11,919 nt of DNA from Euperipatoides rowelli. Taxonomy: Eukaryota > Onychophora > Udeonychophora > Euonychophora > Peripatopsidae. Location: assembly GCA_003024985.2 (NCBI GenBank), contig PXIH01S0056692.1; one strand, given 5' to 3'. Positions 1-8,057 of this stretch are shown one piece after another. Position numbers and translations under genes: made by a program. The notes under the pieces were generated by a model, which was given only the letters and a program-made list of their open reading frames with translations, ran no database searches and was not told where the DNA came from. Positions within the stretch are counted from its first letter, which is position 1. Every line of letters starts with the position of its first letter.

Positions 1-59
1 CAATCATATTATTTACTAACTATTAATTACAGTATAAATTATTATATTATATAAATACA

Positions 60-221
60 TTATATTATTGTTGTTGTTGTTGGAGTCTGAACATATAAGA
101 AGCTGGACATGTATCTCTTTAGGAGGTCCATGTACAGGGTTGTTATAGTATGGCCAAAAATGAATAGAAATTCTCTATGGTACAGTAAAGAATTTACCAA
201 ATCCAACAAGCTTAATAAGCT
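60..221 (-). other. Possible retroposon-like ORF remnant with (CAA)n tail
   Basis: On the minus strand a 53-codon frame stays open and reads into a (CAA)n/(ATA)n run just before its stop; on the plus strand this run is the TTG microsatellite at about 69-82. The stretch from about 90 to 215 is less A+T-rich than its surroundings, and its reading (…FGHTITTLYMDLLKRYMSS…) looks more protein-like than most frames here. A short simple-repeat tail after such a segment would fit the 3' end of a non-LTR retroposon. I recognise no domain, see no splice signals that define an exon, and cannot name a family. Chance remains a real alternative. Confidence 0.22.
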
Positions 222-807
222 TTATACTAATAAGGAGCAGCATGAAAATAACAGAACATGTACAATATAACAATTGAGATAATGGAAGCATTTAACAATA
301 GTAGGCCTAACCATTTTTCAATTTTTAATTAACTAAATAGCACTTATTTATTTTTTTAGAACTTTAACAGTGCTTGAATGATGTTAAATGCTTAAAATAA
401 AATGTATTTTTTTTTCTAATTGTATATAGTAATGTGTAATATGTAGTACTATTAAAATTTTGCAAGTACTTGTAATTTAATGCTATTGCTATTTAATCTT
501 GTTATGGCCCATTATTCTTGTAGCTTGCCCACCATTCAATATTTATATTATATTGAAATTAATTAAATTGATTCACAACTACTTTAAGTATATATGGTGT
601 TTTAAACTTAATCAAAAATAATTTCTGAATTCTTGAAAATACTAATTTAGAAACACTACATTTGTAGTAGAGCACCAGTATACCGTATCAATCCTGTGGA
701 TGCTGGAAAATCACTCTAGAAGTAGCTTAGTTGTAGTTTTTTTAACATCTACAAAACAAAATAGCATCATAGAATGTTATGTGGAAGAAAAACTGGTCGA
801 TGAAAGA
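222..807. other. A+T-rich spacer, no recognised feature
   Basis: Nothing supportable was found on either strand. One plus frame is open from 646 to 855, but it runs across the left end of the piggyBac-like element and has no splice or start context, so it is not called. Confidence 0.5.
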
Positions 808-934
808 TTAACACATTCACTGCGGATGATTCAAAGTCTCAGGGGCAAGAGTTGATAAAGGTTTTTATTGTAAATATGTACCTGAAGTTTAAAGAAATAA
901 ACCTAAACCTATCCGAGTCAACATGGATTTTAAA

Positions 935-960
935 CAATATGCCGATGACTCGAATCCGAG
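935..960 (+). repeat. Left subterminal repeat of the piggyBac-like element
   Basis: This 26-bp motif starts CAATATGC, continues TGACTC, and ends ATCCGAG. It matches 1836-1861 at 21 of 26 positions in the same orientation. Its core ACTCG-AATC-CGAGT is nearly palindromic, and a further half copy (ATCCGAGTCA) lies at 911-920. Paired subterminal palindromes inside transposon ends commonly act as transposase-binding sites; that role is inferred here. Confidence 0.6.
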
Positions 961-1307
961 TAGTTTGTGTTACAAGTTTCAAAATATGAATTGGGCAATA
1001 GTGTTAAACATTTTTTTATTATTTAGGCACATAAAATAGGATATAAAAAAACATATTTCCGGATCATTTGAAATTTTCTTTAGTTTTGGGTCACAATNNT
1101 ATTATTTTAAAGATCTATCAAAAGTGATCTGAAATTTTGACTTTCAGGTAGCGTAATACATATTATAAAACATTTAGGAATAAACTTATACATTTTTAAA
1201 ATCAAAATTTAATGCAGATTTCAAAAATTAAAACCAAAAAATTATATCTCCAACAACAGAGAAACAGTAATGGAAAATGTAAGATAAACTGGCTTTTTTT
1301 TTTATTA

Positions 1308-1770
1308 GCCGACATTTAGAAAAAAAAAAAAAAAAAATAAATATGTTTGTTGGAAATCAATTTGCTTTATATATTAAATTTCCTGATAAAAATAGAACAA
1401 AAATACTATTTAATTTTTTTTCTATCTGTTATAGATTTTGAAATATTTAACATAATGTATTATTTGTACAATCAGTAAATTCGATCGTAATGAATGCCGA
1501 CATATAGAAAATAAATCATAAAACATTTTAGTTGGAAATCAATTTGCTTTATATATTAAATTTCCTGATAAAAATAGAACAAAAATACTATTTAATTTTT
1601 TTTCTATCTGTTATAGATTTTGAAATATTTAACATAATGTATTATTTGTACAATCAGTAAATTCGATCGTAATGAATGCCGACATATAGAAAATAAATCA
1701 TAAAACATTTTAGTTGGAAATCATTTGTGTTTATATATTATAATTCCTGATAAAAAATAAAAGTTTTTGT
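1308..1770 (+). repeat. 182-bp tandem repeat, about 2.5 copies
   Basis: The units begin at GCCGACAT: 1308, 1496 and 1678. The first two are about 188 and 182 bp; the difference lies in an expanded A run at 1321-1337. Positions 1350-1531 and 1532-1713 read as identical, base for base. The third copy is incomplete and diverges after about 1730. Identity between the complete copies implies a recent duplication, younger than the differences between the transposon ends, or a recent gene-conversion event. A collapsed or duplicated assembly is a weaker alternative. No coding frame is preserved across the units. Confidence 0.95.
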
Positions 1771-1790
1771 CATTATTTTGCATAAATGTG

Positions 1791-1808
1791 TGACTCGGAT
1801 CCGAGTCA
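1791..1808. repeat. Perfect 18-bp palindrome TGACTCGGATCCGAGTCA
   Basis: The sequence equals its own reverse complement. It lies 200 bp inside the right end of the piggyBac-like element and repeats the GACTC..GAGTC theme seen at 945-960 and 1849-1862. A binding site for the cognate transposase is the simplest inference; nothing in the sequence proves binding. Confidence 0.85.
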
Positions 1809-1835
1809 TTCCGCACATAGTAAAAAGAATAGTAG

Positions 1836-1861
1836 CAATATGCGGCTGACTCAGATCTGAG
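1836..1861 (+). repeat. Right subterminal repeat of the piggyBac-like element
   Basis: This is the direct partner of 935-960. It contains the perfect 12-bp palindrome CTCAGATCTGAG (1850-1861) within a longer imperfect dyad flanked by GGCTG and CAGCC. Of the 26 positions, 21 match the left motif. Confidence 0.6.
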
Positions 1862-2011
1862 ACGCAGCCTAAACACTACCCCACATTTCATAATAATTAA
1901 TATTAAGTATTTTATATAATATTATCATAATATCTAAATACATTTTATAAGAAAAAACTATTCAGCATAAAGGATGAGTATTGCAAAATCGTTCCGCAGC
2001 AAACGTGTTAA

Positions 2012-2396
2012 AACTATAGCAACATGTAAAACAAAGAATAATTTACCAAGTTAAAAATGGTGTTTAACTTCAAATTATCATTTTAATAAGCCTGAGTTGA
2101 TCCATAAAAATAAAGTTATCTAGCCTAGCTGAATTTTTTTAACTATTGCAGATAAAAGTTAAAATATTTTAAAAGTAACAATTATCAAACCAAATTACAA
2201 ATTATTTTAAATACTGTACTATAATTGAACACCTGTAACTCTATTTTACCACCAAACACTAAAAATACAAATATGTGCTAAACAAATGGGACAAACAGAA
2301 TGAAAGCAAAATTATGGAAATACATTTAAATTTTTTTAAACAACTTTAATATACAACAAACTATGTGCCCTGTACTCTATATGCGAGAAAGTCTCC
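2012..2396. other. A+T-rich spacer, no recognised feature
   Basis: No supported exon, transposon end or RNA gene was seen here. The only item noted is one copy of the recurrent TAGCCTA heptamer at 2121-2127. Confidence 0.5.
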
Positions 2397-2440
2397 ATTT
2401 TGTAATATACCGCCTATGCTTTTTGCGTATATTACAAAAT
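2397..2440. repeat. Perfect 14-bp inverted repeat, 16-nt loop
   Basis: ATTTTGTAATATAC at 2397-2410 is the exact reverse complement of GTATATTACAAAAT at 2427-2440. The loop contains two CpG-bearing segments, unusual for this A+T-rich stretch. It could fold as a hairpin or be a remnant of a small foldback element. No target duplication is evident, and no T-run terminator logic applies in a eukaryote. Confidence 0.85.
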
Positions 2441-2811
2441 ACCTATTGCCACAATTATTTTGTTTTAATTACATTTTAGTTAATATGTTCATGATTTATT
2501 AATCCCAGACAGGCATCAGCTGATGGCAATTGATTATTTTTGACAAAAAAATTAAATTAAACCAAGCCAGCAACAAAACAATTTTTTTTTTTTGATAAAA
2601 TGTATGATAAATATTTTGAATATAATCAAATAATGAGATATTTTTAAAAAATTTTTGTAGATAAATTAAACTTATAATTTGCATTCTACATTTTAAAATA
2701 GGCAACTTAAAAGCCAACTGAATAGGTGATACACGGTTTACAGGAAATCAACATTTCATCATCCAAATTCCAGAGATGACTAGCCTACTAGATTCGCTTC
2801 TCATATTCAAA

Positions 2812-2841
2812 TTTCAATTGACAAAACATTTTCACCATCTT
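2812..2841 (+). repeat. Direct repeat copy A, 30 bp
   Basis: The sequence starts TTTCAATTGACAAAACATTT and matches 3814-3843 at 29 of 30 bases in the same orientation. A second short match, GTTTACA-GAAATCA, precedes both copies (about 2738 and 3691). The duplication was therefore once longer, and the sequence between the two matches differs in length. The two copies lie on either side of the large inverted repeat at 2914-3470. Confidence 0.85.
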
Positions 2842-2913
2842 GATATTCTTAAACGTAATTAGAAAAGTGAATGACTTATTGCACTAATGTAATGGGTGGT
2901 GGAGGTATGTTGC

Positions 2914-3470
2914 AATTATTTTTATTTTCAAAGATAGTTACTATTAAAAAAAATTCCACTGGAAAAAAATATTTTAAAATGCATAAAAAAAAAGTTATTT
3001 AAAGATAAAATTAAGACTATTGCTATCCTCAGTCTGAGATTACAATTTGAAGAGTCCACATTTTTTTTTGGCTCTGAGATTAATTTGATGATTACAGTCT
3101 CTACAGCTGTTTTCTTTGTAATGATTTAACATGTAAATAGAGGCATTTTTAATCTGTATTAAAGGTCATTTTGATTTTTTACAAGTATTTAAACATTTAG
3201 ACCATATGATATACAGCTTTACACTGACAAATATAGCAAATATTCTATAGTTAAGTATAGCAAGCTGTATTCATTTATAGGCTATGATGTCACAAAATAT
3301 CTCCCCTGGTGTGTAAAATGGACAATGTTGTTTTAAGGGTGAGGAGCTAAAGACAATTATTTTAAAAATTGAATTGTAAATAACTTTTTTGTTTTTAATT
3401 TTTTTTCTGGTGGAATTTTTTTTTTAGTAAAAATCTTTGGAAATCAATAATTAAAAAAAATAAAAATAAT
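2914..3470. repeat. Large imperfect inverted repeat (foldback or MITE-like)
   Basis: The left arm (about 2914-3001) reads ATTATTTTTATTTT, CAAAGAT, TTACTA, an A run, ATTCCACTGG, an A run, then AAAGTTATTTA. The right arm (about 3378-3470) carries the same blocks in the same order on the opposite strand: ATTATTTTTATTTT, CCAAAGAT, TTACTA, an A run, ATTCCACCAG, then AAAGTTATTTA. The arms are each close to 90 bp and separated by about 380 bp. I see no open frame in the loop and cannot define a clean target duplication, so the class is uncertain: a decayed MITE, a foldback element, or an inverted duplication. Confidence 0.65.
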
Positions 3471-3813
3471 CCGTTACATTTGACCTTTAAGGCTCTAAAA
3501 CAGAATATGCTATTTCCAATTTACACAAAATTAAAAAAAATAAAGTGACAACAGCAACAAAAATCCAATTGAAACTCCTAGTCTTAAAAAAAAAAAGAAT
3601 CAAAATGAATCTCTTATTGACATTCGTTTATAATTTGCTACTTTTTATAATTTCTTCTAAAGTAATTTAAAATAGCTTAAAATTGCAGAGTTTACAAGAA
3701 ATCAGTTTGCTAAAGCACATAATGTAGGCCTACATACATAAAAAATAATCACTCTCCAAACACTGTCATTCCTGCTTCGTTAAATGTGAAAAAAAAATTT
3801 CATCACATTATAA

Positions 3814-3843
3814 TTTCAATTGACAAAACATTTTTACCATCTT
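3814..3843 (+). repeat. Direct repeat copy A', 30 bp
   Basis: This is the partner of 2812-2841 with a single mismatch (C/T). It lies 42 bp beyond the 3' boundary of the zinc-finger exon, in what would be the downstream intron or 3' flank of that gene. The copies might be the edges of an inserted block or a host segment duplicated around the inverted repeat. Confidence 0.85.
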
Positions 3844-3885
3844 AACATTGTTATTTAGTTACATTAAATTATATACTTAACTTAC

Positions 3886-4076
3886 TTGTGTTATTTGTAT
3901 CTGGAAAGTGGTTTGCGGATTTCTGAAGTGTGTTTTGTAATGTTTGATAGCTTCATCACGCCGATTGAACCCATTTTTACATTTATAACAATGCCAGTGT
4001 GCCCCTTTAAACTTCTTCTCTCCTTTAATAGCACCAACTATGTCACAGTGATCACAGCACCTCAGAATCTTTAATC
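3886..4076 (-). CDS. Exon of a C2H2-type zinc-finger protein
   Basis: This 191-bp minus-strand block is open in one frame (2 leading bases, then 63 codons) and less A+T-rich than its surroundings. It encodes …LRCCDHCDIVGA…, then HWHCYKCKNGFNRRDEAIKH followed by YKTH. The latter is a canonical C-x2-C-x12-H-x3-H finger, a zinc-binding fold usually used for nucleic-acid or protein contacts. The upstream CDHC with the later HWH may form a second, atypical site. After the finger come FRNPQTTFQ and IQITQ. The left boundary is a strong donor (CAA|GTAAGT, intron from 3885). The right boundary is a plausible but pyrimidine-poor acceptor (ATTTTAG|GA, phase 2). If the donor is skipped, translation would stop two codons later (Val-Ser-stop), so this could also be the last coding exon. 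I do not recognise the gene. A nuclear role is inferred from the fold only. Confidence 0.83.
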
Positions 4077-4170
4077 CTAAAATTTTAAATGAAGTAATTT
4101 AATCTACACATACACTCATATTTTCATCCAAATTGAAAATAATTTAATTGCAGCCTAAATACTCAGCACA

Positions 4171-4210
4171 CATATCAATTATTCTCAATACAAGGAGAAT
4201 AATTGAAATG
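4171..4210. repeat. Hairpin with 16-bp near-perfect arms
   Basis: CATATCAATTATTCTC (4171-4186) pairs with 4195-4210 at 15 of 16 positions around an 8-nt loop (AATACAAG). It lies about 95 bp upstream of the zinc-finger exon on that gene's strand, so it would be intronic if the acceptor call is right. No function is evident. Confidence 0.75.
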
Positions 4211-4569
4211 TTTCAAAATACCGGTACATTTAAAGATCACACTAGACAATATATTATGTACTTGAAATTATATAAATAATTTTAAGACTAAAAAAAAAGT
4301 GGCTAATAAACAGTCAATGTGATATTACAATTATAATGTGTATACAATTAGACTTTTTAAGTCTGTAGTTCTTAATGGTGATAAGACACTAGTCAAGTTA
4401 CCATAGTCTGTATGTGACAAAATTAAAATTAATTCACTTTTCTACTTAATCCTAGATTTCATAAAATATACTGGTAGTAAAAAATTCTTACCACAATAGT
4501 AATAAAGTAAAAGCAGTTGTTTACTCTTATTACTAGAGAGAAGTTTTAGCTTTATTTGAAAATAGTATT
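4211..4569. other. A+T-rich spacer, no recognised feature
   Basis: No exon, RNA gene or transposon end could be supported on either strand. Confidence 0.5.
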
Positions 4570-5050
4570 TGTTGGGGAAGGGAAAAGTTTAAATCTACAT
4601 CAAATATTTCAATAACATCATGTGTTTGAACAAAACAATACTTTGCACTCCAGTAAACTGTTTAAAACTTCAATAATAAAAAAAATACAAATGAATTAAT
4701 CCCACCCTCCCCTTCCTCCAGAATAATTTAAAATCTACATAAAATACCCAATAAACATGTGATTGGGCAAAATACTATTTTAAGATTTGATATTCCAAAT
4801 TCCAGTCAACAATTTAAGGCTTCAACTATTATGATGAGGTGAGAGGATAGACAAAATTTAATTGCACACAAAACAGCCAATAAACATGATTGAACAATAG
4901 AAAAATTTCCTATTGGAAACCTCAATAAACCTTTTAAAACTCAGCAAAATTTTATATTTTTTTCATTCCTTCCCCCAGATGGGAGGGACAGGTGAAGAGG
5001 AGCTGTAGAAAGTTAAAATCTGCAGTAATATATACCAATTAATAAAGACA
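4570..5050 (+). repeat. Degenerate tandem array, about 3-4 units of 130-160 bp
   Basis: A recurring block runs (T/A)AAATCTACAT-AAAATA-CCAATAAACATG-GATTG-(A)CAA-A. It appears around 4591, 4731, 4861 and 5015. G-rich or C-rich pyrimidine tracts (GGGGAAGGG, CCCACCCTCCCC, CCTTCCCCCAG) fall between units. Spacing varies from about 130 to 157 bp, and units differ by substitutions and small indels, so the array is old. A plus frame (5009-5216) is open across the last unit but looks accidental. Confidence 0.65.
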
Positions 5051-5216
5051 CTTGGAAGAGCAGAAGAACATGTAGACATGTTGAAAATGAGATGCTGGAT
5101 AAATAAATTCAAGATGATCAATCATGCAGGCCTACTGTATATGTTTAGTGCGAGTTTAACTATTTGGATAAAATTTTACATGTGTGCAAGTTTTATAAAC
5201 ATATCTATAGAGTTTT

Positions 5217-5841
5217 AATCATTCAATTCCAGCAAAAGTACAATGTTTGATATGAAGCAATACTCTTGATGATTAAGCAAAAAAATAAATAGTGAAAGCA
5301 ATCATTGTTACTTGTCAAGATTATTAGAATATACTGTATACAACATGCACTAATATATCTGCAATACAGATGCTGTAATTACGATTTGGATATTATTATC
5401 AAACAAGGATAATGATAGCCTGGCCTGTGGGCTGTTCAGGTTTTACCCCATCTTGATTATTATTATTTTTTTTGGTTACAACTGCTTTGTCTAATCATAA
5501 ATAACAATCAAAAATACCCCATCAAAATAATTTGTTTTATTAGCATCAATAATAATTCTAATTAATGTTTGCCCCTTCCCTCACCCAGTAAAATTAATTC
5601 TATAAAGAAATGCTACTCTTAAAGCACATATTAATTTTTTTTTTTTAATTTATAATGCCAGGCTGAACTCTATATTTATATTAGGCTACTCTTACGGTAA
5701 TTTATAAAATAAATTATCCAATACAAAATATACTTAAATATTACTAACTTTAGTCATAAAACATTTACAAGATGACATTTAAATACCAGTACTGTATATT
5801 CAGAAGAAAAATTTCAATAAATAGAAGTAGAAGAAAAAAAA
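5217..5841. other. A+T-rich spacer, minor direct repeat only
   Basis: The only item noted is ACCCCATC followed by an A+T-rich tail, occurring twice in the same orientation (about 5446 and 5516). No exon or complete element was found. Confidence 0.45.
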
Positions 5842-5937
5842 TCAGCTTAAGAAACATCCACTAAAAGCCACCCACTCGGGAATTGAATAGCAAGATAACA
5901 ATTTAATTCCCATTTTAAGTGCAGCTGATGAAAATCT
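5842..5937 (-). CDS. Weak candidate terminal exon (minus strand)
   Basis: A decent acceptor on the minus strand (TTCTTTTGAATTTAG|AGA) leads into 31 open codons (RFSSAALKMGIKLLSCYSIP…) ending in TGA at 5842-5844. A second frame, offset by one base, is also open for almost the same length, so frame choice is ambiguous. Base composition is richer in G+C than the neighbours. The block also contains an imperfect inverted repeat (GGGAATTGAAT…ATTTAATTCCC, 5879-5912). It lies upstream of the zinc-finger exon, so a terminal exon here would belong to a different transcript. I do not recognise the peptide; chance is quite possible. Confidence 0.2.
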   Translation of the reverse strand, partial: RFSSAALKMGIKLLSCYSIPEWVAFSGCFLS

Positions 5938-6802
5938 CTAAATTCAAAAGAAGCACACATATTTTCACCACAAGAAACTAATATAAATGGAACTTATAAT
6001 ATTTATTTCCCAATATAAAAAAGAGACTCCCTGAGTGTAACTTAAATCTAGAAACATAATTATCAAATTTCAACTGATAACAATTTTTTAATTCTCATTG
6101 GCTTGAAAATGAGATTCACTTTTTNAAAAAAAAAAAAAAAAACTTCTTAGATCAGTAGTACTATTTTCTTTTAAAAATATATTCATCAAATTTTGAAAAG
6201 AAAAGTTATTACAATTAGGGCATGATTGTGTACCATACTTTGAAAATAATAATTTAGTTTTTGACTTCCATTGAAATGGAAGGAGTTTATGCACTTATAT
6301 CTAGACGTCTGTTCATTACATGTTAAGCATAAGTAGGCTACTCTCTAAAATGTTGAAATTATAAATAAATTTTGCTGAGATTTTACTAATTATTGAAAAT
6401 AAGCCAATACATGGCTTGGATCTNACTGCAATTAATTACCTTTTAACATTCCCTAGAGTAATTGTCATTATATTTAGTTTTATGTTATCTTTTTCTCATA
6501 AATTTTATTATTTACAAACTATGGCTATTCTCCTAGGGAAAAATGGTGAAAATGTTAAAACAGCAGTGAAGCAATTTTTAAAAAAAAAGCTTTGTTTGTT
6601 AGACCTTAGACTTTGATGCTTTTAGTTTAATGAGTTAGCCTAGTTAGATTTTTATTGGATTATTATAAGTATTAAAATAATAAAATGTACTGTACACAGT
6701 TTATTTAATTAATTTAATGTAATCAATGGCAATAATTTAAAAAAAAAAAAAAATAGAAATACAGTATGTTTTTTAACAAAATCCAAATTTGGGAAATATT
6801 AA
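5938..6802. other. A+T-rich spacer with two isolated N bases
   Basis: Ns occur at 6125, next to a long A run, and at 6423. Two short open frames (6088-6294 minus and 6416-6616 plus) each cross one of these Ns and lack splice or start support. Nothing else was supportable. Confidence 0.45.
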
Positions 6803-6925
6803 GCAGAATATAAATCCATTAGAGTGCCGGTGGTTAAAGCTGAAATCCATGCAATTCCTGGATTTCTGAACAATATGGCAACTCTAACTTTAGCAAAACA
6901 CCTGGGTTTGTCACAAGATATTTAA
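6803..6925 (+). other. Coding-like block with internal hairpin, identity unknown
   Basis: The plus strand is open for 40 codons (…VPVVKAEIHAIPGFLNNMAT…) and the block is less A+T-rich than its flanks. A perfect 8-bp inverted repeat (GAAATCCA at 6842-6849, TGGATTTC at 6859-6866) lies inside. The opposite strand is also open for part of this length. Splice signals are weak: possible acceptor AAGCAG at about 6801-6806, no good in-phase donor. It may be an exon fragment or a piece of a decayed repeat; the hairpin favours a repeat. Confidence 0.25.
6842..6866. repeat. Perfect 8-bp inverted repeat
   Basis: GAAATCCA and TGGATTTC flank a 9-nt spacer inside the coding-like block at 6803-6925. Confidence 0.75.
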
Positions 6926-6986
6926 TGATCTGACAGTTTATGTTATCGTCTATTTTTTTTTTCACATACTAACATTTTGTTCATAG

Positions 6987-7084
6987 ATAGAAGAGGACCA
7001 TAATGTCGATCTTTTGTCAAATTGTATAAAGCAAATTTTTGTTAGCCTAATGTGTACCCACATAGAAAATACTCTATTATACAA
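6987..7084 (+). CDS. Candidate internal exon, unknown protein
   Basis: The upstream signals are among the best in the window: a T-rich tract, an exact TACTAAC branch-point string at 6967-6973, and the acceptor TTTTGTTCATAG|ATA. Only the phase-0 frame stays open (…IEEDHNVDLLSNCIKQIFVS…), reaching TGA at 7086-7088. A modest donor (ACAA|GTGACT, intron from 7085) would end it at 98 bp, leaving two extra bases. That phase does not join directly to the exon at 9854, so a further exon or another donor would be needed. No domain is recognised. One copy of the genome-frequent TAGCCTA heptamer sits inside, which slightly weakens the coding case. Confidence 0.4.
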
Positions 7085-7501
7085 GTGACTCTTATTTTCA
7101 ATCATGGAAAATTATTATTTTATCTACACTTCATAAAAGTGTGAATGGGTTGTGTTTTCAAAATTATTTGATATAGCTACAGTATGTACTATAATATGCT
7201 TAAGAAATTCTGACAATTTTTGTGGGTATAAAAATTATTAATAATATGATAGCAATATTTTTTCTGGGTATTTAAATTATTAAAAAAACCTCAAATATGT
7301 TCAATATCTAATTAAAATATGGAATTCAAAAGTTAGGATAATTGCCTAAAATAATATCAGATCCACATGTATTTATTATGTTTGGTCTATACAACCACAA
7401 ATCCACAATGAATGAATTTTTAAGTTAATAAATAGATCAATTTAATGAAAGTGATAGTAAATGAAATATTCTAATCAAATTTTGTAGGCAGGTAAAACAT
7501 A
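7085..7501. other. A+T-rich spacer up to the outer hAT-like end
   Basis: No supported feature. The last eight bases (7494-7501, AAAACATA) are the proposed left target duplication of the outer hAT-like element. Confidence 0.5.
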
Positions 7502-7514
7502 TAGGGCTGTGATT

Positions 7515-7536
7515 ATCGATTATTTTAATAATCGAT
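7515..7536. repeat. Subterminal palindrome of the outer left end
   Basis: ATCGATTATT and AATAATCGAT are exact reverse complements separated by two bases. The motif is part of the CGATTA-rich tip of the left hAT-like end. A similar hairpin occurs at the right end (11306-11357). Confidence 0.8.
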
Positions 7537-8057
7537 TAATCTGTTGATTATTTGGTCGATTAGTCGACAAAAATTATGATTTTTTTTTAATTATTAAAAA
7601 TAAATAATGAGCATAAAATTAAAGCTGAAACCATTTCATAATTGACATTAGCCTAGTCATTTTGTTTAGACATGATAAAATATCTGAAAGTTACACTATT
7701 TTTTAATAGGAATGCATACAATACTATTATTCAAGCTCTTAAGTCCACCTACAAAAAGTTTTTATATAAAATAACATATTGACATGGTCTTTAACAGGGA
7801 TTGAATGCAGGCCCGGCTCCAGGGGCGAGCACATAAGGCACAAGATACGGGCAGCAAGATATTTGGAGCGGCAGCAAAATGGGAAAAAATAAATATAATA
7901 TAAATTATACCTCAAAATATACTTTTCATTTTATTATTTCTTTCTCGTAATTAAGCATGAAAATTGGATGCCGATTAGCTAATTAAAGAATATGTTATAA
8001 TCAAAGCTCAGCTAATTACATTTTAAGGTTAGTCAACTTTATTTTACTGATATAGAC

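Larger units (their letters stand above)
808..2011. mobile_element. Non-autonomous piggyBac-like transposon
   Basis: TTAA is present at both limits (808-811 and 2008-2011), the target site used by the piggyBac superfamily. Directly inside it, the left end reads CACATTCACTGCGGATGAT. The right end, reverse-complemented, reads CACGTTTGCTGCGGAACGAT. The two share CAC-TT--CTGCGGA--GAT. Palindromic GACTC..GAGTC motifs sit 100-200 bp inside both ends and could be transposase-binding repeats. The roughly 1.2-kb interior has no long frame and no transposase, so the copy would have to be mobilised in trans. An internal 182-bp tandem duplication has enlarged it. The NN at 1097-1098 lies inside. The superfamily assignment rests on TTAA plus paired ends, not on a protein. 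Confidence 0.8.

Noticed and set aside
646-855. Open plus frame of 69 codons without an early ATG
   Set aside because: It crosses the left border of the piggyBac-like element at 808, so it would be a chimera of two unrelated sequences.
2499-2717. 72-codon minus-strand ORF starting with ATG
   Set aside because: Composition is dominated by Ile, Leu, Phe, Lys and Tyr from A/T runs, with no motif and no splice or promoter context. It is expected by chance in this DNA.
3740-3800. Minus-strand segment reading NEAGMTVFGE then stop, just downstream of the zinc-finger exon
   Set aside because: Tempting as a terminal exon, but there is no usable acceptor in the right phase upstream of it.
3886-4074. 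62-codon plus-strand ORF
   Set aside because: It is the antisense shadow of the minus-strand zinc-finger exon, whose Cys/His pattern and donor are far stronger evidence.
5009-5216. Open plus frame of 68 codons (…GRAEEHVDMLKMRCW…)
   Set aside because: It starts inside the degenerate tandem array and includes an AGGCCTACTGTA string of the kind recurring in non-coding parts of the window; no splice signals.
5446-5530. ACCCCATC direct repeat
   Set aside because: Eight shared bases followed by A/T-rich filler is too little to call a repeat family.
6088-6294. 68-codon minus-strand ORF with a CPNC motif
   Set aside because: It runs through an N and a long A/T homopolymer. The single CxxC has no partner residues. 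A splice-like TTTCAAAG|TAT is present but no convincing donor.
6416-6616. 66-codon plus-strand ORF
   Set aside because: It crosses an N near its start and an A run near its end, and has no domain. The CTCCTAG inside resembles an acceptor, but no matching donor follows.
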